Positions 8,306-20,711 are shown, numbered from the stretch's first letter. The stretch is DNA of 64,000 bases from Nocardioides sp. (GCA_020636915.1 JACJWV010000002.1:186001-250000); one strand, 5' to 3'. The notes: generated by a model not told the origin, from the sequence alone. A program made the numbers and translations.

Positions 8306-8911
8306 GGTCGTCGCAGGGGCGCGGGTCTCCAGCACCCGGAACCCCTTGGCGCTCGCCAGCCGCTCGGTCGGCCAGCCCTGCTCGGTCAGCCAGCGCTGCA
8401 GGGAGTCCGCGCCGAGGTTCTTGCCGACCACCATCACCGCCCGGCCGCCCGGCGCGAGGCGGGGCAGCCAGGTCAGCAGCAGGTCGTGCAGCGCGGCCTT
8501 GCCGATCCGGATCGGCGGGTTCGACCAGATCTCGTCGTACGTCGCGTCCGCGGGGACCGCGTCGGGGGTGCCGGCGGTGAAGCGGTCCGCGAGCCCGAGC
8601 GCCGCGGCGTTCTCACGGGCGAGGAGGACGGCCCGCTCGTTGACGTCGACCCCGGTGACGACGGCACCGGGGACGGCCGCGGCGATCGCGAGCCCGATGA
8701 CGCCGTAGCCGCACCCGAGATCGAGCACCCGGCCCGGCGCGGGTGGCGATGTCTCGCGGAAGAGGACCGCGGTCGCGTGGTCCAGGTGACCCCGGCTGAA
8801 GACACCGGCACCGCTCACGAGGGTGAGCGAGTGCCCCCACACCTCGCACGTGAAGGGCTCGCGCTTGAACGGCACCGACGGGTCGGCGCTGAAGTAGTGG
8901 TCCTCAGCCAT
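8303..8911 (-). CDS. small-domain (RsmC/RlmG-like) methyltransferase
   Basis: 202 residues, about the size of the isolated C-terminal catalytic domain of RsmC. The SAM-binding motif is VLDLGCGYGVIGL near residues 62-74, an acidic residue follows in GVDVNERA, and the target-base motif is NPPIR near residue 130, characteristic of methyltransferases acting on the exocyclic amine of guanine in RNA. It lacks the degenerate N-terminal domain of E. coli RsmC, as is common in actinobacteria. Its ATG lies inside the 3' end of truA (8-base overlap), suggesting a shared RNA-modification operon. The exact rRNA position modified is not determinable. Confidence 0.85.
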   Translation of the reverse strand: MAEDHYFSADPSVPFKREPFTCEVWGHSLTLVSGAGVFSRGHLDHATAVLFRETSPPAPGRVLDLGCGYGVIGLAIAAAVPGAVVTGVDVNERAVLLARENAAALGLADRFTAGTPDAVPADATYDEIWSNPPIRIGKAALHDLLLTWLPRLAPGGRAVMVVGKNLGADSLQRWLTEQGWPTERLASAKGFRVLETRAPATT

Positions 8912-9713
8912 CGGCGTCCTCCCGCACCCGCATCGACCGGGTCTGCCCGGCCCGGGCCTCGAGCTCGTCGTCGGGCGGGTAGGCGACCTCCTCGAGCGTC
9001 AGCCCGTGGGCGTGCACGACCGCGACGGACGACGACCGGGCCTCGGCGCGCAGGATGTCGCCCGCCCACTCGACGGGCCGCCTGCCCTCCCCCACGGCGA
9101 TGAGGCAGCCGACCAACGAGCGCACCATGCTGTGGCAGAACGCATCGGCCCGGACGGTCCCGACAGCGACTCCGGCGGCATCGCGCGACCAGGACAGCTC
9201 GAGCAGCGTACGGATGGTGGTCGCGCCCTCGCGCCGCTTGCAGAACGACGCGAAGTCGTGGTGGCCGACGAGCAGCTGCGACGCGTCGTTCATCGCGTCG
9301 AGGTCGAGCGGCCGCGGCCACGCCAGCACGTGCGACCGCACCAGCGGGTCGACGGTCTCGGGACGGTCGGCGATCCGGTAGGCGTAGCGGCGCCACAGGG
9401 CTCCGAAGCGGGCGTCGAAGTACGCCGGCACCTCGGCCACCCGGCGCACCCGGACGTCGGCCGCGAGGATGCCGTTGAGCCGCCGTGCCAGCAGGGCGGG
9501 GTCACCCGGCTCCTCGACGTCGGTGTGGACGACCTGGCCGCGCGCGTGCACGCCGGCGTCGGTGCGCCCCGCGCACACGAGCTCCACGCCGGGCACCCGC
9601 AGCACGGTCGCGAGCGCGAGGCCGAGCTCGCCCTGCACCGTCCGCAGCCCCGGTTGGGCGGCCCAGCCGTGGAAGTCGGTGCCGTCGTAGGAGACGTCGA
9701 GCCGCATGCGCAC
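8904..9713 (-). CDS. truA: tRNA pseudouridine(38-40) synthase TruA
   Basis: 269 residues, normal for TruA, which isomerises uridines 38-40 in the tRNA anticodon arm. The catalytic aspartate sits in CAGRTDAGVHARGQ, the N-terminus shows SYDGTDFHGW, and FCHSMVRSLVG is the conserved C-terminal motif. The GTG at 9713 is taken as start because a TAGGAT -10 box ends eight bases upstream; the ATG at 9707 is the alternative and would change only two residues. The gene leads a unit with the methyltransferase, whose start is nested in its end. In many actinobacteria truA follows rplQ; here it has moved 17 kb from rplQ. Confidence 0.96.
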   Translation of the reverse strand: MRMRLDVSYDGTDFHGWAAQPGLRTVQGELGLALATVLRVPGVELVCAGRTDAGVHARGQVVHTDVEEPGDPALLARRLNGILAADVRVRRVAEVPAYFDARFGALWRRYAYRIADRPETVDPLVRSHVLAWPRPLDLDAMNDASQLLVGHHDFASFCKRREGATTIRTLLELSWSRDAAGVAVGTVRADAFCHSMVRSLVGCLIAVGEGRRPVEWAGDILRAEARSSSVAVVHAHGLTLEEVAYPPDDELEARAGQTRSMRVREDADG

Positions 9714-9721
9714 GACACGAA

Positions 9722-9727
9722 ATCCTA
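9722..9727 (-). promoter_or_regulatory. -10 box of the truA promoter
   Basis: TAGGAT on the minus strand eight bases before the GTG start of truA, consistent with a leaderless or nearly leaderless message. No good -35 box is visible. Confidence 0.5.
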
Positions 9728-9762
9728 GGGCCGGCGCCCGGACGTCATGCGCTCGGAGCCTT

Positions 9763-11076
9763 TTACCGCTCTGGACCCATGACGTCCCGGGGCCGAGCCC
9801 CGTCGACGCGCTCCCCCGCGACCCAGACGCCGGCGATGTCGGCGGGCGTCCCGAGGGCGAACACCTTCGCGAGCGCGTCGTCCGGCGACGCGGCGTTCCG
9901 CAGCCCGACGTCGAGCGGGTCGCCGGGCGCAGGGCGGATCCACACCGCGTCGAACGGCCGCCCGTCGGACAGGTCGCCGACCTCGAGGCCCAGGGCGAGC
10001 GCGCCCGCGCGAGTGGCGAGGAACAGCAGGTGCGCCGGGGTCAGCGGCAGGCCGGCGGGCCCCAGGAGCGCCTGCATGAACGACGCCTGCAGACCCTCCT
10101 TCAGCAGCGAGAAGCCGGTCCCTGCGCCGACGTCCGAGCCCAGCGCCACGCGGACACCGTGCTCGACGTGCCGGCGCATCGGGAACAGCCCGCTCCCGAG
10201 CGCCGAGTTGCTGGTCGGGCAGTGCGCGACGGCGGCGCCCCGGCCGGCCAGCAGCGCGAGCTCGTCGTCGGTCGCGTGGACGTTGTGCGCGAGCACCGAG
10301 CGCTCGGTGACCAGCCCGTGCCCGTCGTAGGTGCCGACGTAGTGCAGGGCGTCCTGGAACAGCCGGTCCACCGCCGCGACCTCGGCGGGGTTCTCGTTGA
10401 CGTGTGAGGTGAACCAGGTGCCGGGCTCGTCCTTGAGCACCGCCGCGCAGGCGTCCAGCGCGGCCTCGGTCGTGGAGTAGGAGAAGCGCGGCGTCACGGC
10501 GTAGCGGATCCGGCCGCGACCGTGCCAGCGCTGGGCGAGCGCGCGCGACTCGTCGTACGCGCGCTCCGGCGTGGTGAGCAGCGGCTCGGGCAGTCCCCGG
10601 TCGCTGACGACCAGTCCTGCGGTGACCCGGAGCCCGCGCCGGGCGACCTCCTCGAGGAGCACGTCCACGGCCGGCGCGAAGTGGGCGCCGAACACCAGCG
10701 CGGAGGTCGTGCCCGCCGAGACGAGCCCCTCGACGAACTCGCGCGCCACCGCGGCGGCGTACGACGTCTCGACGAGCCGGCACTCCTCGGGGAGCGCGCA
10801 GCGGTCGAGCCACTCCAGCAGCGGCAGCCCGAGCGAGCCGATCACGCGCACCTGCGGGTAGTGGACGTGGGTGTCGACGAACCCGGGCAGCAGCACGCCC
10901 TCGCGCAGGTCGAGGACCTCCTCGGCCGGGTGGGCCGCCCGCAACGCCGCGTACGGACCGCGGGCGGTGATCAGGCCGTCGGTGACCAGCAATCCGGCGT
11001 CCTCGTCGTGGCGCAGGGCACCACCGGCGAACGGGTCGTCCGGGGTGTCGGTCACCCGGGCGCGGACCAGCGTCAT
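9763..11076 (-). CDS. guaD: guanine deaminase
   Basis: 437 residues of the amidohydrolase fold. Metal and substrate motifs in order: VDTHVHYPQ, SHVNENP, HCPTSNSALGSG and GSDVGAGTGFSLL, the last characteristic of guanine deaminase rather than chlorohydrolases or cytosine deaminases. It hydrolyses guanine to xanthine plus ammonia, supplying the substrate for the xanthine dehydrogenase encoded just upstream. The ATG at 11076 overlaps the xdhC stop as ATGA; the longer in-frame open stretch upstream is inside xdhC and is not used. It is last in the xdhA-xdhB-xdhC-guaD unit. Confidence 0.93.
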   Translation of the reverse strand: MTLVRARVTDTPDDPFAGGALRHDEDAGLLVTDGLITARGPYAALRAAHPAEEVLDLREGVLLPGFVDTHVHYPQVRVIGSLGLPLLEWLDRCALPEECRLVETSYAAAVAREFVEGLVSAGTTSALVFGAHFAPAVDVLLEEVARRGLRVTAGLVVSDRGLPEPLLTTPERAYDESRALAQRWHGRGRIRYAVTPRFSYSTTEAALDACAAVLKDEPGTWFTSHVNENPAEVAAVDRLFQDALHYVGTYDGHGLVTERSVLAHNVHATDDELALLAGRGAAVAHCPTSNSALGSGLFPMRRHVEHGVRVALGSDVGAGTGFSLLKEGLQASFMQALLGPAGLPLTPAHLLFLATRAGALALGLEVGDLSDGRPFDAVWIRPAPGDPLDVGLRNAASPDDALAKVFALGTPADIAGVWVAGERVDGARPRDVMGPER

Positions 11077-11869
11077 CGGCGCACCGGGGCGGCCGCACGC
11101 AGCAGGGCGCCGGCCACCGAGAGCGCCACGACCGCAGGCTCCTTGCCGGGGAGCGCCGGGTCGCCGATCGGGCAGGCGATCCGGTCCACCAGCTCGGGCG
11201 CGTGTCCCTCGACCAGCAGCCCGGAGCGGAACCGCGCCCACTTCGCCGCCGACCCGATCAGCCCGACCGGCCCGAGGTGCCCGCACCGCAGCGCGGCGTC
11301 GCAGATCGCGAAGTCCTCGGCGTGGTCGTGGGTCATCACCAGGACGTGCGTGCCGGCGGGCACCGACCCGAGCACCAGCTCCGGCACCGGCGCGTGGTGG
11401 ACGTGCACGCTCGCGACCGCGTCCGCCAGGCACGCCAACCGCTCGTCGGCCAGCTGGTCGCGACGGGAGTCGACCAGGTGCAGGTCGAGGTCGTGGCGGG
11501 CGAGCAGCCGGGCGAGCTCGAGGCCGACGTGTCCGACCCCGAAGACGGCGACGGCGGGTACGACGGGCAGCGGCTCCAGCAGCAGCGTCACCTCGCCCCC
11601 GCAGCACTGGCGGCCGTGCTCGGTGCGCGCCTTGTCGCTGAGCGACACCGTCATCGTCTGCGGCTCGGCGGCGGCGTCCAGCATCGTCCGGGCGCGGGCC
11701 ACCGCGGTCTCCTCCAGGTTGCCGCCACCGACCGTGCCCCACGTCGCGTCGGCGGCGACGACCAGCTTGGCGCCGGCGTCGCGGGGCGCGTGCCCGCGCG
11801 CGGACACCACGGTCACCAGGACCCCGGGCACCCGCTCGCGCCGCAGCCGCGCGACCACCTCGATCCAGC

Positions 11870-11873
<4 letters not shown>
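11073..11873 (-). CDS. xdhC: xanthine dehydrogenase accessory protein XdhC
   Basis: 266 residues. It has the XdhC/CoxI N-terminal domain with TVGGGNLEE and the signature RQCCGGEV, then a Rossmann domain beginning AVFGVGHVGLELARLL. XdhC binds the molybdenum cofactor, promotes its sulfuration and delivers it to apo-XdhB; it is not part of the mature enzyme. The start overlaps the xdhB stop (ATGA) and the stop overlaps guaD, so it is tightly coupled to both. Confidence 0.93.
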
Positions 11874-15525
<3,652 letters not shown>

Positions 15526-15611
15526 CTCACCTCCACGCGCGTCGACGTCCGCATGGTTGGTGATCACCACGGTCGCCGGTTGTCCATGCCGAACGACGGA
15601 CCGCTCTGCCC

Positions 15612-15633
15612 AGCCTAGGTGACGCCGGTCACC
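15612..15633 (-). promoter_or_regulatory. xdhA promoter -10 with adjacent inverted-repeat operator
   Basis: On the minus strand TAGGCT (15617-15612) is abutted upstream by GGTGAC-N4-GTCACC (15633-15618), a perfect inverted repeat with six-base arms lying in the spacer between -35 and -10. A protein bound there would block RNA polymerase. Transcription from here would give a leader of about 80 bases before the xdhA ATG. No regulator gene is adjacent. I infer purine-responsive control; the site is seen, its function is not. Confidence 0.55.
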
Positions 15634-15644
15634 TGCGGCAGCCC

Positions 15645-15742
15645 GTTGAGTCGAGAGTTCCGTCGGTTCAGTCGAGACTTTCCGCCCGCCATCGCGACCG
15701 CCAGAACTCTCGACTCGACCGACGGAACTCTCGATTCGACCG
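15645..15742. repeat. intergenic inverted-repeat array R2 (13-base word, 21-base period)
   Basis: The word GAGTCGAGAGTTC occurs at 15648-15660, a variant starts at 15669, and inverted copies lie at 15704-15716 and 15725-15737. Within each arm the copies start exactly 21 bases apart. The arms face each other across 22 bases and could form a long cruciform or hairpin. The block lies between the end of the ureidoglycine aminohydrolase gene and the xdhA promoter. The same word in the same arrangement recurs at 25.9 kb. Confidence 0.9.
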
Positions 15743-15759
15743 TCTGACAGGCCGCCCGC

Positions 15760-16575
15760 TCACCCCAGCCGCAGCCGCGGGTGCCGGTTGACGTCCTTGT
15801 AGAGCAGGTAGCGGAAGCGGCCCGGCCCACCGGCGTAGCAGGCCTGCGGGCAGAAGGCGCGCAGCCACATGAAGTCGCCCTCCTGCACCTCGACCCAGTC
15901 CTTGTTGAGCAGGTAGACCGCCTTGCCCTCGAGCACGTAGAGCCCGTGCTCCATCACGTGCGTCTCCGGGAACGGGATCGCGCCACCGGGCTCGAAGCTG
16001 ACGATGTTGACGTGCATGTCGTGGCGCACGTCGTCGGGGTCGACGAAGCGCTGGGTCCCCCAGGCGTCGGTGCCGGGCATCGGCCGGACCGGCACGTCGC
16101 TCTCGTGGGTCACGAACGCCTCGGGCACGGCGACGCCGTCCACGCGCTCGTAGGCCTTGCGGATCCAGTGGAACGTCGCGTTCGCGTCGGAGTCGTTGCG
16201 CAACGTCCAGGTCGTGCCCGGTGGCAGGAAGGCGTAGCCGCCCGCCCCCACCCGGTGCAGGACGCCGCCCACCGTCAGCGCGACCGTACCGCCGACCACG
16301 AACAGCACCGCCTCGGCCTCGTCGGACGGCTCGGGGGCCGAGCTGCCGCCGCCCGGCGCGACCTCGACGACGTACCAGCTGAACGTCTCGGCGAAGCCGC
16401 TCAACGGCCGGGCGATCACCCACACCCGGGTGTCCTCCCAGTGGGGCAGCCGGCTGGTGACGATGTCGCGCATCGTGCCGCGCGGCAGGACGGCGTACGC
16501 CTCGGTGAAGACGGCGCGGTCGGTGGTGAGGTCGGTCTGGCCGGGCAGGCCGCCGGTCGGCACGAAGTACGTCAT
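15760..16575 (-). CDS. allE: (S)-ureidoglycine aminohydrolase, bicupin
   Basis: 271 residues forming two cupin halves (about 50-120 and 170-265). The C-terminal half carries the metal-binding pattern HDMHVNIVSFEPGG, PETHVMEHGLYVLEG and WLRAFCPQACYAGG typical of AllE/YlbA. The enzyme hydrolyses (S)-ureidoglycine, the product of allantoate amidohydrolase, to ureidoglycolate and ammonia. The ATG at 16575 overlaps the allantoinase stop (ATGA) and has GGAGGGGAG just upstream, so it ends the uricase-allantoinase operon. The allantoate amidohydrolase that would supply its substrate is not in the window. The repeat array R2 follows. Confidence 0.9.
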   Translation of the reverse strand: MTYFVPTGGLPGQTDLTTDRAVFTEAYAVLPRGTMRDIVTSRLPHWEDTRVWVIARPLSGFAETFSWYVVEVAPGGGSSAPEPSDEAEAVLFVVGGTVALTVGGVLHRVGAGGYAFLPPGTTWTLRNDSDANATFHWIRKAYERVDGVAVPEAFVTHESDVPVRPMPGTDAWGTQRFVDPDDVRHDMHVNIVSFEPGGAIPFPETHVMEHGLYVLEGKAVYLLNKDWVEVQEGDFMWLRAFCPQACYAGGPGRFRYLLYKDVNRHPRLRLG

Positions 16576-17882
16576 GCTCCCCTCCTCAGCAGCCGGCCGC
16601 GCGGGGCCGCCGCCAGGTCGATCGGTGCGCCGCGCAGCCAGGTCTGTCGGACGGTGCCGGTGAGCGTACGCCCGTCGTACGGCGAGACGGCGTTCTTGTG
16701 CTGCAGCGCGGAGGCGTCGACGCGGAAGGTCTCGTCGGGCGCGAGCACGCACAGGTCGGCGTCGCGGCCGACTGCGATCTCGCCCTTGCCCACCAGCTCG
16801 ACCCGTCGGGCCGGCGCGGTCGCCATCCACCGCACCACGTCGGCCAGGGTGTGCCCCCGCTGCCGCGCGGCGGTCCACACGACCGGCAGCGACAGCTGGA
16901 GCGAGGCGATGCCGCCCCAGGCCTCGCCGAAGTCCCCCCGCTTGAGCGCCGCCGTGCACGGCGAGTGGTCCGAGACGACGAAGTCGATGTCACCGGCGGC
17001 CAGGGCCGCCCACAGCCGGTCGCGGTTGGCGGCCGGGCGGATCGGCGGGCAGCACTTGAACTGCGTCGCGCCGTCGGGCACCTCCTCCGCCGCGAGCGCG
17101 AGGTAGTGCGGGCAGGTCTCCACGGTCAGGTCCACGCCCTCGCGCGACGGCATCGCGTCCGCCGCACTCAGGTGCACGACGTGGGCGCGGCTGCCGGTCC
17201 GGCGGGCGGTGGCGACCACGAGGTCGATCGCGCGCTGCTCGGCCGCGGGCGGGCGCGAGGCGAGGAAGTCGTCGTACGTCGTGCCCCGGGCGTCGGTGAC
17301 CAACGCGCCGTCCTCGGCGTGCACGATCATGAGCGCCCCGAGGCGGGCGGTCTCCGTCATCGCCGCGGACAGCTGCGACGGGTCGAGCGGCGGGAACTCC
17401 TCGACGCCGGACTCGAGCAGGAAGCACTTGAAGCCGAGGACGCCGGCGTCGTGGAGCGGTGCGAGGTCGCCGAGGTTGTCCGGCACGGCGCCGCCCCAGA
17501 AGCCCACGTCCACGTGCACCTGGTCGTGGGCGACGGCGCGCTTCTCCTCCAGCGCGGCGACCGTGGTGGTGGCCGGGATGCAGTTCAGCGGCATGTCCAC
17601 GATCGTGGTGACACCGCCGGCGGCCGCGGCGCGGGTGGCGGTCGCGAACCCCTCCCACTCCGTGCGGCCCGGCTCGTTGACGTGCACGTGGGTGTCGACC
17701 AGCCCGGGCAGGAGCACCTCGTCGTCGGCCAGGACCACGACGTCGGGCGCCTCGAGCTCGTCGTACGCCGCCACCGCGGCCACCCGGCCGTCGCGGACGC
17801 CGACCGCCACCGCGCGCTCGGCTCCGCCCACGACCGCGCGACGCGCGCGGACGACCAGGGCGAGGCCGAGATCAGCTGCCAC
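16572..17882 (-). CDS. allB: allantoinase
   Basis: 436 residues, cyclic amidohydrolase fold. Metal ligands appear in VDTHVHVNEPG, the bridging lysine in GFKCFLLESG, then IVHAED, HVVHLSAADA and VSDHSPC, the last carrying the catalytic aspartate. The combination FKCFL and DHSPC separates allantoinase from dihydroorotase and hydantoinase. It opens allantoin to allantoate. The GTG start at 17882 overlaps the end of the HIU hydrolase gene by 11 bases and the stop overlaps allE, consistent with one polycistronic message running from uricase. Confidence 0.94.
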   Translation of the reverse strand: MAADLGLALVVRARRAVVGGAERAVAVGVRDGRVAAVAAYDELEAPDVVVLADDEVLLPGLVDTHVHVNEPGRTEWEGFATATRAAAAGGVTTIVDMPLNCIPATTTVAALEEKRAVAHDQVHVDVGFWGGAVPDNLGDLAPLHDAGVLGFKCFLLESGVEEFPPLDPSQLSAAMTETARLGALMIVHAEDGALVTDARGTTYDDFLASRPPAAEQRAIDLVVATARRTGSRAHVVHLSAADAMPSREGVDLTVETCPHYLALAAEEVPDGATQFKCCPPIRPAANRDRLWAALAAGDIDFVVSDHSPCTAALKRGDFGEAWGGIASLQLSLPVVWTAARQRGHTLADVVRWMATAPARRVELVGKGEIAVGRDADLCVLAPDETFRVDASALQHKNAVSPYDGRTLTGTVRQTWLRGAPIDLAAAPRGRLLRRGA

Positions 17883-18183
17883 GGTAGGTCGAGTAGCCGA
17901 AGGGGTTGAGCAGCAGCGGCACGTGGTGGTGCTCGTCGGCAGCGATCCGGAAGGTGACGACGACCTCGGGGTAGAAGGCCGAGGCTCCCAGGTAGGCGCC
18001 GGTGCCGAAGTGCAGCACGTACGCCCCCTCCTCGAGCTCGCCGCCGAGGCTCCCGACCCGGCCGTCGGCGTCGGTGACGCCCTCGTCGAGCGCCTCCCCG
18101 AGCGCGCTCTCCAGCCGGACGGCGATGCCCGCGGCGGGACGTCCCCTGCTGGTGTCCAGCACGTGCGTGCTCAGGGTCGCCAT
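17872..18183 (-). CDS. hiuH: 5-hydroxyisourate hydrolase (transthyretin-like)
   Basis: 103 residues, the size of bacterial transthyretin-related HIU hydrolases. It begins with STHVLDTSRGRPAAG, which holds the active-site histidine, and ends with the family signature YSTYRGS. The enzyme hydrolyses 5-hydroxyisourate, the unstable product of uricase, to OHCU. The ATG at 18183 shares one base with the stop codon of the OHCU decarboxylase gene, and the 3' end overlaps allB by 11 bases. Confidence 0.95.
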   Translation of the reverse strand: MATLSTHVLDTSRGRPAAGIAVRLESALGEALDEGVTDADGRVGSLGGELEEGAYVLHFGTGAYLGASAFYPEVVVTFRIAADEHHHVPLLLNPFGYSTYRGS

Positions 18184-18677
18184 CAGTCCTCCACCTGCCG
18201 GAGCCGGAGCAGCATGATCTCGCCGAGCTGCCGGACGGTCTCGGCGCGCTCGGTCGCGTCGTCGTTGCCGAGCCGGCGCTCCAGCTCGGCGAGGATCTCC
18301 GGCGCCCCGCGGCCCGCCGCGCGGATCAGGAAGACCCGGTCGAACCGCGCCTCGTAGGCCCGGTTGCCGTCGGCCAGGCGCTGCCGGACCTCGGCGTCGG
18401 ACCGGTCCACGCCGGCCTGCTCTCGCGACGACTGTGCGGCGTCGTGCCCCGCGCCCGCGCGCTCGCCGATCCGCGGGTGGCGCGCCAGCGCCGCCTCCAG
18501 CTCCTCGTCGGACAGCGACGCGGCGGAGGCCGCGGCCGCCGCCTCGAGAACCGCCGCCTCGCCGTACGGCCGTCCCGCCAGGACCTCGTCCACGAACCGC
18601 GGCACGTCGAGGCACGCGGCCAGCGCCGCCCGCGCCTCCCCCTCGGGGAGCCGGTCGAAGGACCTCGTGGTCGTCAC
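18183..18677 (-). CDS. uraD: OHCU decarboxylase
   Basis: 164 residues, all-helical 2-oxo-4-hydroxy-4-carboxy-5-ureidoimidazoline decarboxylase. The catalytic histidine is His67 in HPRIGE and the partner glutamate Glu86 in SSREQAG; both are conserved in the family. It converts OHCU stereospecifically to (S)-allantoin. The GTG start at 18677 is fused to the uricase stop as GTGA, and its own stop shares a base with the hiuH start, so it sits between the two enzymes that produce and hydrolyse its precursor. Residues 41-60 are an alanine-rich helix. Confidence 0.94.
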   Translation of the reverse strand: MTTTRSFDRLPEGEARAALAACLDVPRFVDEVLAGRPYGEAAVLEAAAAASAASLSDEELEAALARHPRIGERAGAGHDAAQSSREQAGVDRSDAEVRQRLADGNRAYEARFDRVFLIRAAGRGAPEILAELERRLGNDDATERAETVRQLGEIMLLRLRQVED

Positions 18678-19525
18678 GTGTCGTCCCGCGTCACCGTCGC
18701 CTCGATCAGGCCGTAGGGCCGGTCGGCGGCGTGGAACACCTCACCGGGGTTGTCGAGCCCGAACGGCGTCAGGTCGACGAGGAAGTGGTGCTTGTTGGGC
18801 GCCCGGAACGAGATCTCGACGAGGTCGTCGTGGGCCTCGAGCACGGCTCGGCCCATGGCGTGGAGGGTCTCCTGCAGCGCCCGGCTGTAGGTGGTGGCGA
18901 AGGTCGCCGTCACGAGCGCCCGGACCGCGGCGTACGACGCGTCCCAGTCGTCCGGGTCGTCCCGGTGGCGCCAGGTGGCGTCGAGCGACGTGGCGAGGAT
19001 CCGGTCGTCGGCCTCGGCGAGCGTCGTGTACTCGTCACGGAGGAAACCCTTGAACTCCGACCCGGTCGACTTCAGCAGCACCAGGTCGCGGAAGCCGGAC
19101 TCCACGGCGACGGCCTCGCGGGTGCGCCCGACCACCGCCGTGCGGACCTCCTGCCCGCGCCGTACGAACGCGTGGTCGTGGCCCGCCCCGTCGACCTCGA
19201 TGCGGTCCCACGCGTGCTCGTCGACGGCGACGCGGGCACCGGTCGCGGCGGGCGCGGCCTCCAGCAGTCGCCCGGCGACCGCGAGCGCATAGTCCTCCGG
19301 AGAGCTGACCCCGTGAGCCTTCGCGTAGGCGAACGCGGTGTTCTTCTGGGTGTCGGTCGGGAGCACCGCCGACTGGTCACCGTCGACGTGCGCGGCGGTG
19401 AAGTCGCCCCGCAGCGCGGTCGAGACGTTGAGGTCCCGGATCTCGTGGCGCGGGCTGTCGCGGTAGAGGCGGACCACGCGGGTCTCCGCCTTGCCGTACT
19501 GGTTGGCGCCGAGGACGATGCCCAT
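18674..19525 (-). CDS. uox: urate oxidase (uricase)
   Basis: 283 residues, the cofactor-free uricase of two tunnelling-fold domains. The family motifs are present: the N-terminal YGKAETRVVR, LPTDTQKNTAFAYAK with the Lys/Thr pair of the active site, VLLKSTGSEFKGFLRDEYTTL, and the C-terminal NKHHFLVDLTPFG. It oxidises urate with O2 to 5-hydroxyisourate and H2O2. The ATG at 19525 starts two bases after the aldolase stop codon. No peroxisome-type or secretion signal is visible, so it is cytoplasmic. Confidence 0.96.
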   Translation of the reverse strand: MGIVLGANQYGKAETRVVRLYRDSPRHEIRDLNVSTALRGDFTAAHVDGDQSAVLPTDTQKNTAFAYAKAHGVSSPEDYALAVAGRLLEAAPAATGARVAVDEHAWDRIEVDGAGHDHAFVRRGQEVRTAVVGRTREAVAVESGFRDLVLLKSTGSEFKGFLRDEYTTLAEADDRILATSLDATWRHRDDPDDWDASYAAVRALVTATFATTYSRALQETLHAMGRAVLEAHDDLVEISFRAPNKHHFLVDLTPFGLDNPGEVFHAADRPYGLIEATVTRDDT

Positions 19526-19527
19526 GC

Positions 19528-20676
19528 CTAACCCTCCCCTGTCTCGACCGGGTCGAGCGCGCCGCAGTCGCGGCCGCGCCGGATGAAGTCCGCGAGCGCT
19601 CGGTCGGTCGCCGGCTCCTCGAGCACCGACGACCGGTCGATGCGCTCACGGTAGAAGGCGAACGTCGCCGCGTAGCGGGTCGGCAGCTGCCCGGGGTGCA
19701 GGTCCCAGCCCTGGTAGAAGCCGCGCTCCAGCGACCGGCGCACCAGTCTCAGGTGCGTCTCCCAGCCACGGCGTACGCCGTCCGCGCCGCCGACGGGCAG
19801 CACGTTGGTCGAGCCGTCCGAGAGCCACACCCCGGTGCCGGCGGCCGCCGCCTGCATCACCGCCTTCGCGTGGTCGGCGGCCGGGTGGTCCAGGCTCTGG
19901 TAGGGCCCGGCGACCCCGAGGAACGCGCTGTAGTCGTAGGTGCCGTAGTGCAAGCCGGTGCAGCGGCCGTCCGCCGCCTGGATCATCCGTGCGACCAGCG
20001 CGGTGCCGTCCGGGCCGAGGATCGACTGCGGCGTCTCGACCTGGATCTCGAAGCGGAGGCTCCCCGCCTCCAGGCCGAGCACGGTCTCGAGGTGGACGAC
20101 CGCGTGCACCATCGCGTCCACCTGGTCGACCGACGTCACCTTCGGCAGCGTCACCACGAAGCCGGGCGGCAGAGGACCGCCGTCGGTGAGGAGCGCGACG
20201 AACGTCGCGAGCGTCCGGAGCCCGCGGTGGCGGGTCGGCTGCTCCAGGCTCTTGAACCGGATGCCGAAGCTCTCGGGAGCCGAACCCTCCCGGATCGCGG
20301 CTCGCAGCGCCTGCGCGGCGTCCGCGACCGCGGCGTCCTCCTCGTCGTCGGGGCGCGTGCCGTACCCGTCCTCGAAGTCGATCCGCAGGTCGTCGACCGG
20401 CCGGTCCGCCAGGCGCGACCGCACCCGGGCGACCAGGTCGCGGTCGCCGCCCACGAGCTCGAGGAAGACCGCCTCGTGCTCGCCGAGCAGGTCGAGCGCG
20501 AGCGCGCCGTACCTGCCGACGGTGTCGGCCGCGAACCGGTCGGCGGGCACGTAGACCGTGTGCACCGGCTGGCGCGCAGCGCGCGGGCCCGGGTAGTGGC
20601 GGGCCAGGTCGGCGTCCGCGCCGGCGAGGCGCGCGTCGAGCTCGCCGGTCAGCCGTCCGAGCTCGAGCTCCACCAT
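19528..20676 (-). CDS. HpcH/HpaI-like aldolase family protein (DUF6986 type), first gene of the urate operon
   Basis: 382 residues resembling the citrate lyase beta / HpcH aldolase superfamily. LRIDFEDGYG supplies acidic metal ligands, FVVTLPKV and RFEIQVETPQSI follow as barrel strands, and the C-terminus holds FYQGWDLHPGQLPTRYAATFAFY. The family usually makes or cleaves C-C bonds of 2-oxo acids or CoA esters with a divalent metal. Being first in the operon, two bases before uricase, it probably acts on a product of purine-ring breakdown such as glyoxylate; that is inference. The ATG start is preceded at six bases by TACTGT, a leaderless arrangement. Confidence 0.75.
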   Translation of the reverse strand: MVELELGRLTGELDARLAGADADLARHYPGPRAARQPVHTVYVPADRFAADTVGRYGALALDLLGEHEAVFLELVGGDRDLVARVRSRLADRPVDDLRIDFEDGYGTRPDDEEDAAVADAAQALRAAIREGSAPESFGIRFKSLEQPTRHRGLRTLATFVALLTDGGPLPPGFVVTLPKVTSVDQVDAMVHAVVHLETVLGLEAGSLRFEIQVETPQSILGPDGTALVARMIQAADGRCTGLHYGTYDYSAFLGVAGPYQSLDHPAADHAKAVMQAAAAGTGVWLSDGSTNVLPVGGADGVRRGWETHLRLVRRSLERGFYQGWDLHPGQLPTRYAATFAFYRERIDRSSVLEEPATDRALADFIRRGRDCGALDPVETGEG

Positions 20677-20682
20677 GAGCGC

Positions 20683-20688
20683 ACAGTA
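20683..20688 (-). promoter_or_regulatory. -10 box of the aldolase-uricase operon
   Basis: TACTGT on the minus strand, six bases before the ATG at 20676, suggesting leaderless transcription of the whole urate operon. It is arranged back-to-back with the promoter of the divergent flavoprotein gene. Confidence 0.55.
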
Positions 20689-20705
20689 GCCGTTGCGTGC
20701 CTGCC

Positions 20706-20711
20706 TAGGCT
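20706..20711 (+). promoter_or_regulatory. -10 box of the divergent flavoprotein gene
   Basis: TAGGCT six bases before the GTG at 20718, the spacing expected of a leaderless actinobacterial promoter. Only 41 bases separate the two divergent start codons, so regulators of one unit could affect the other. Confidence 0.6.
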
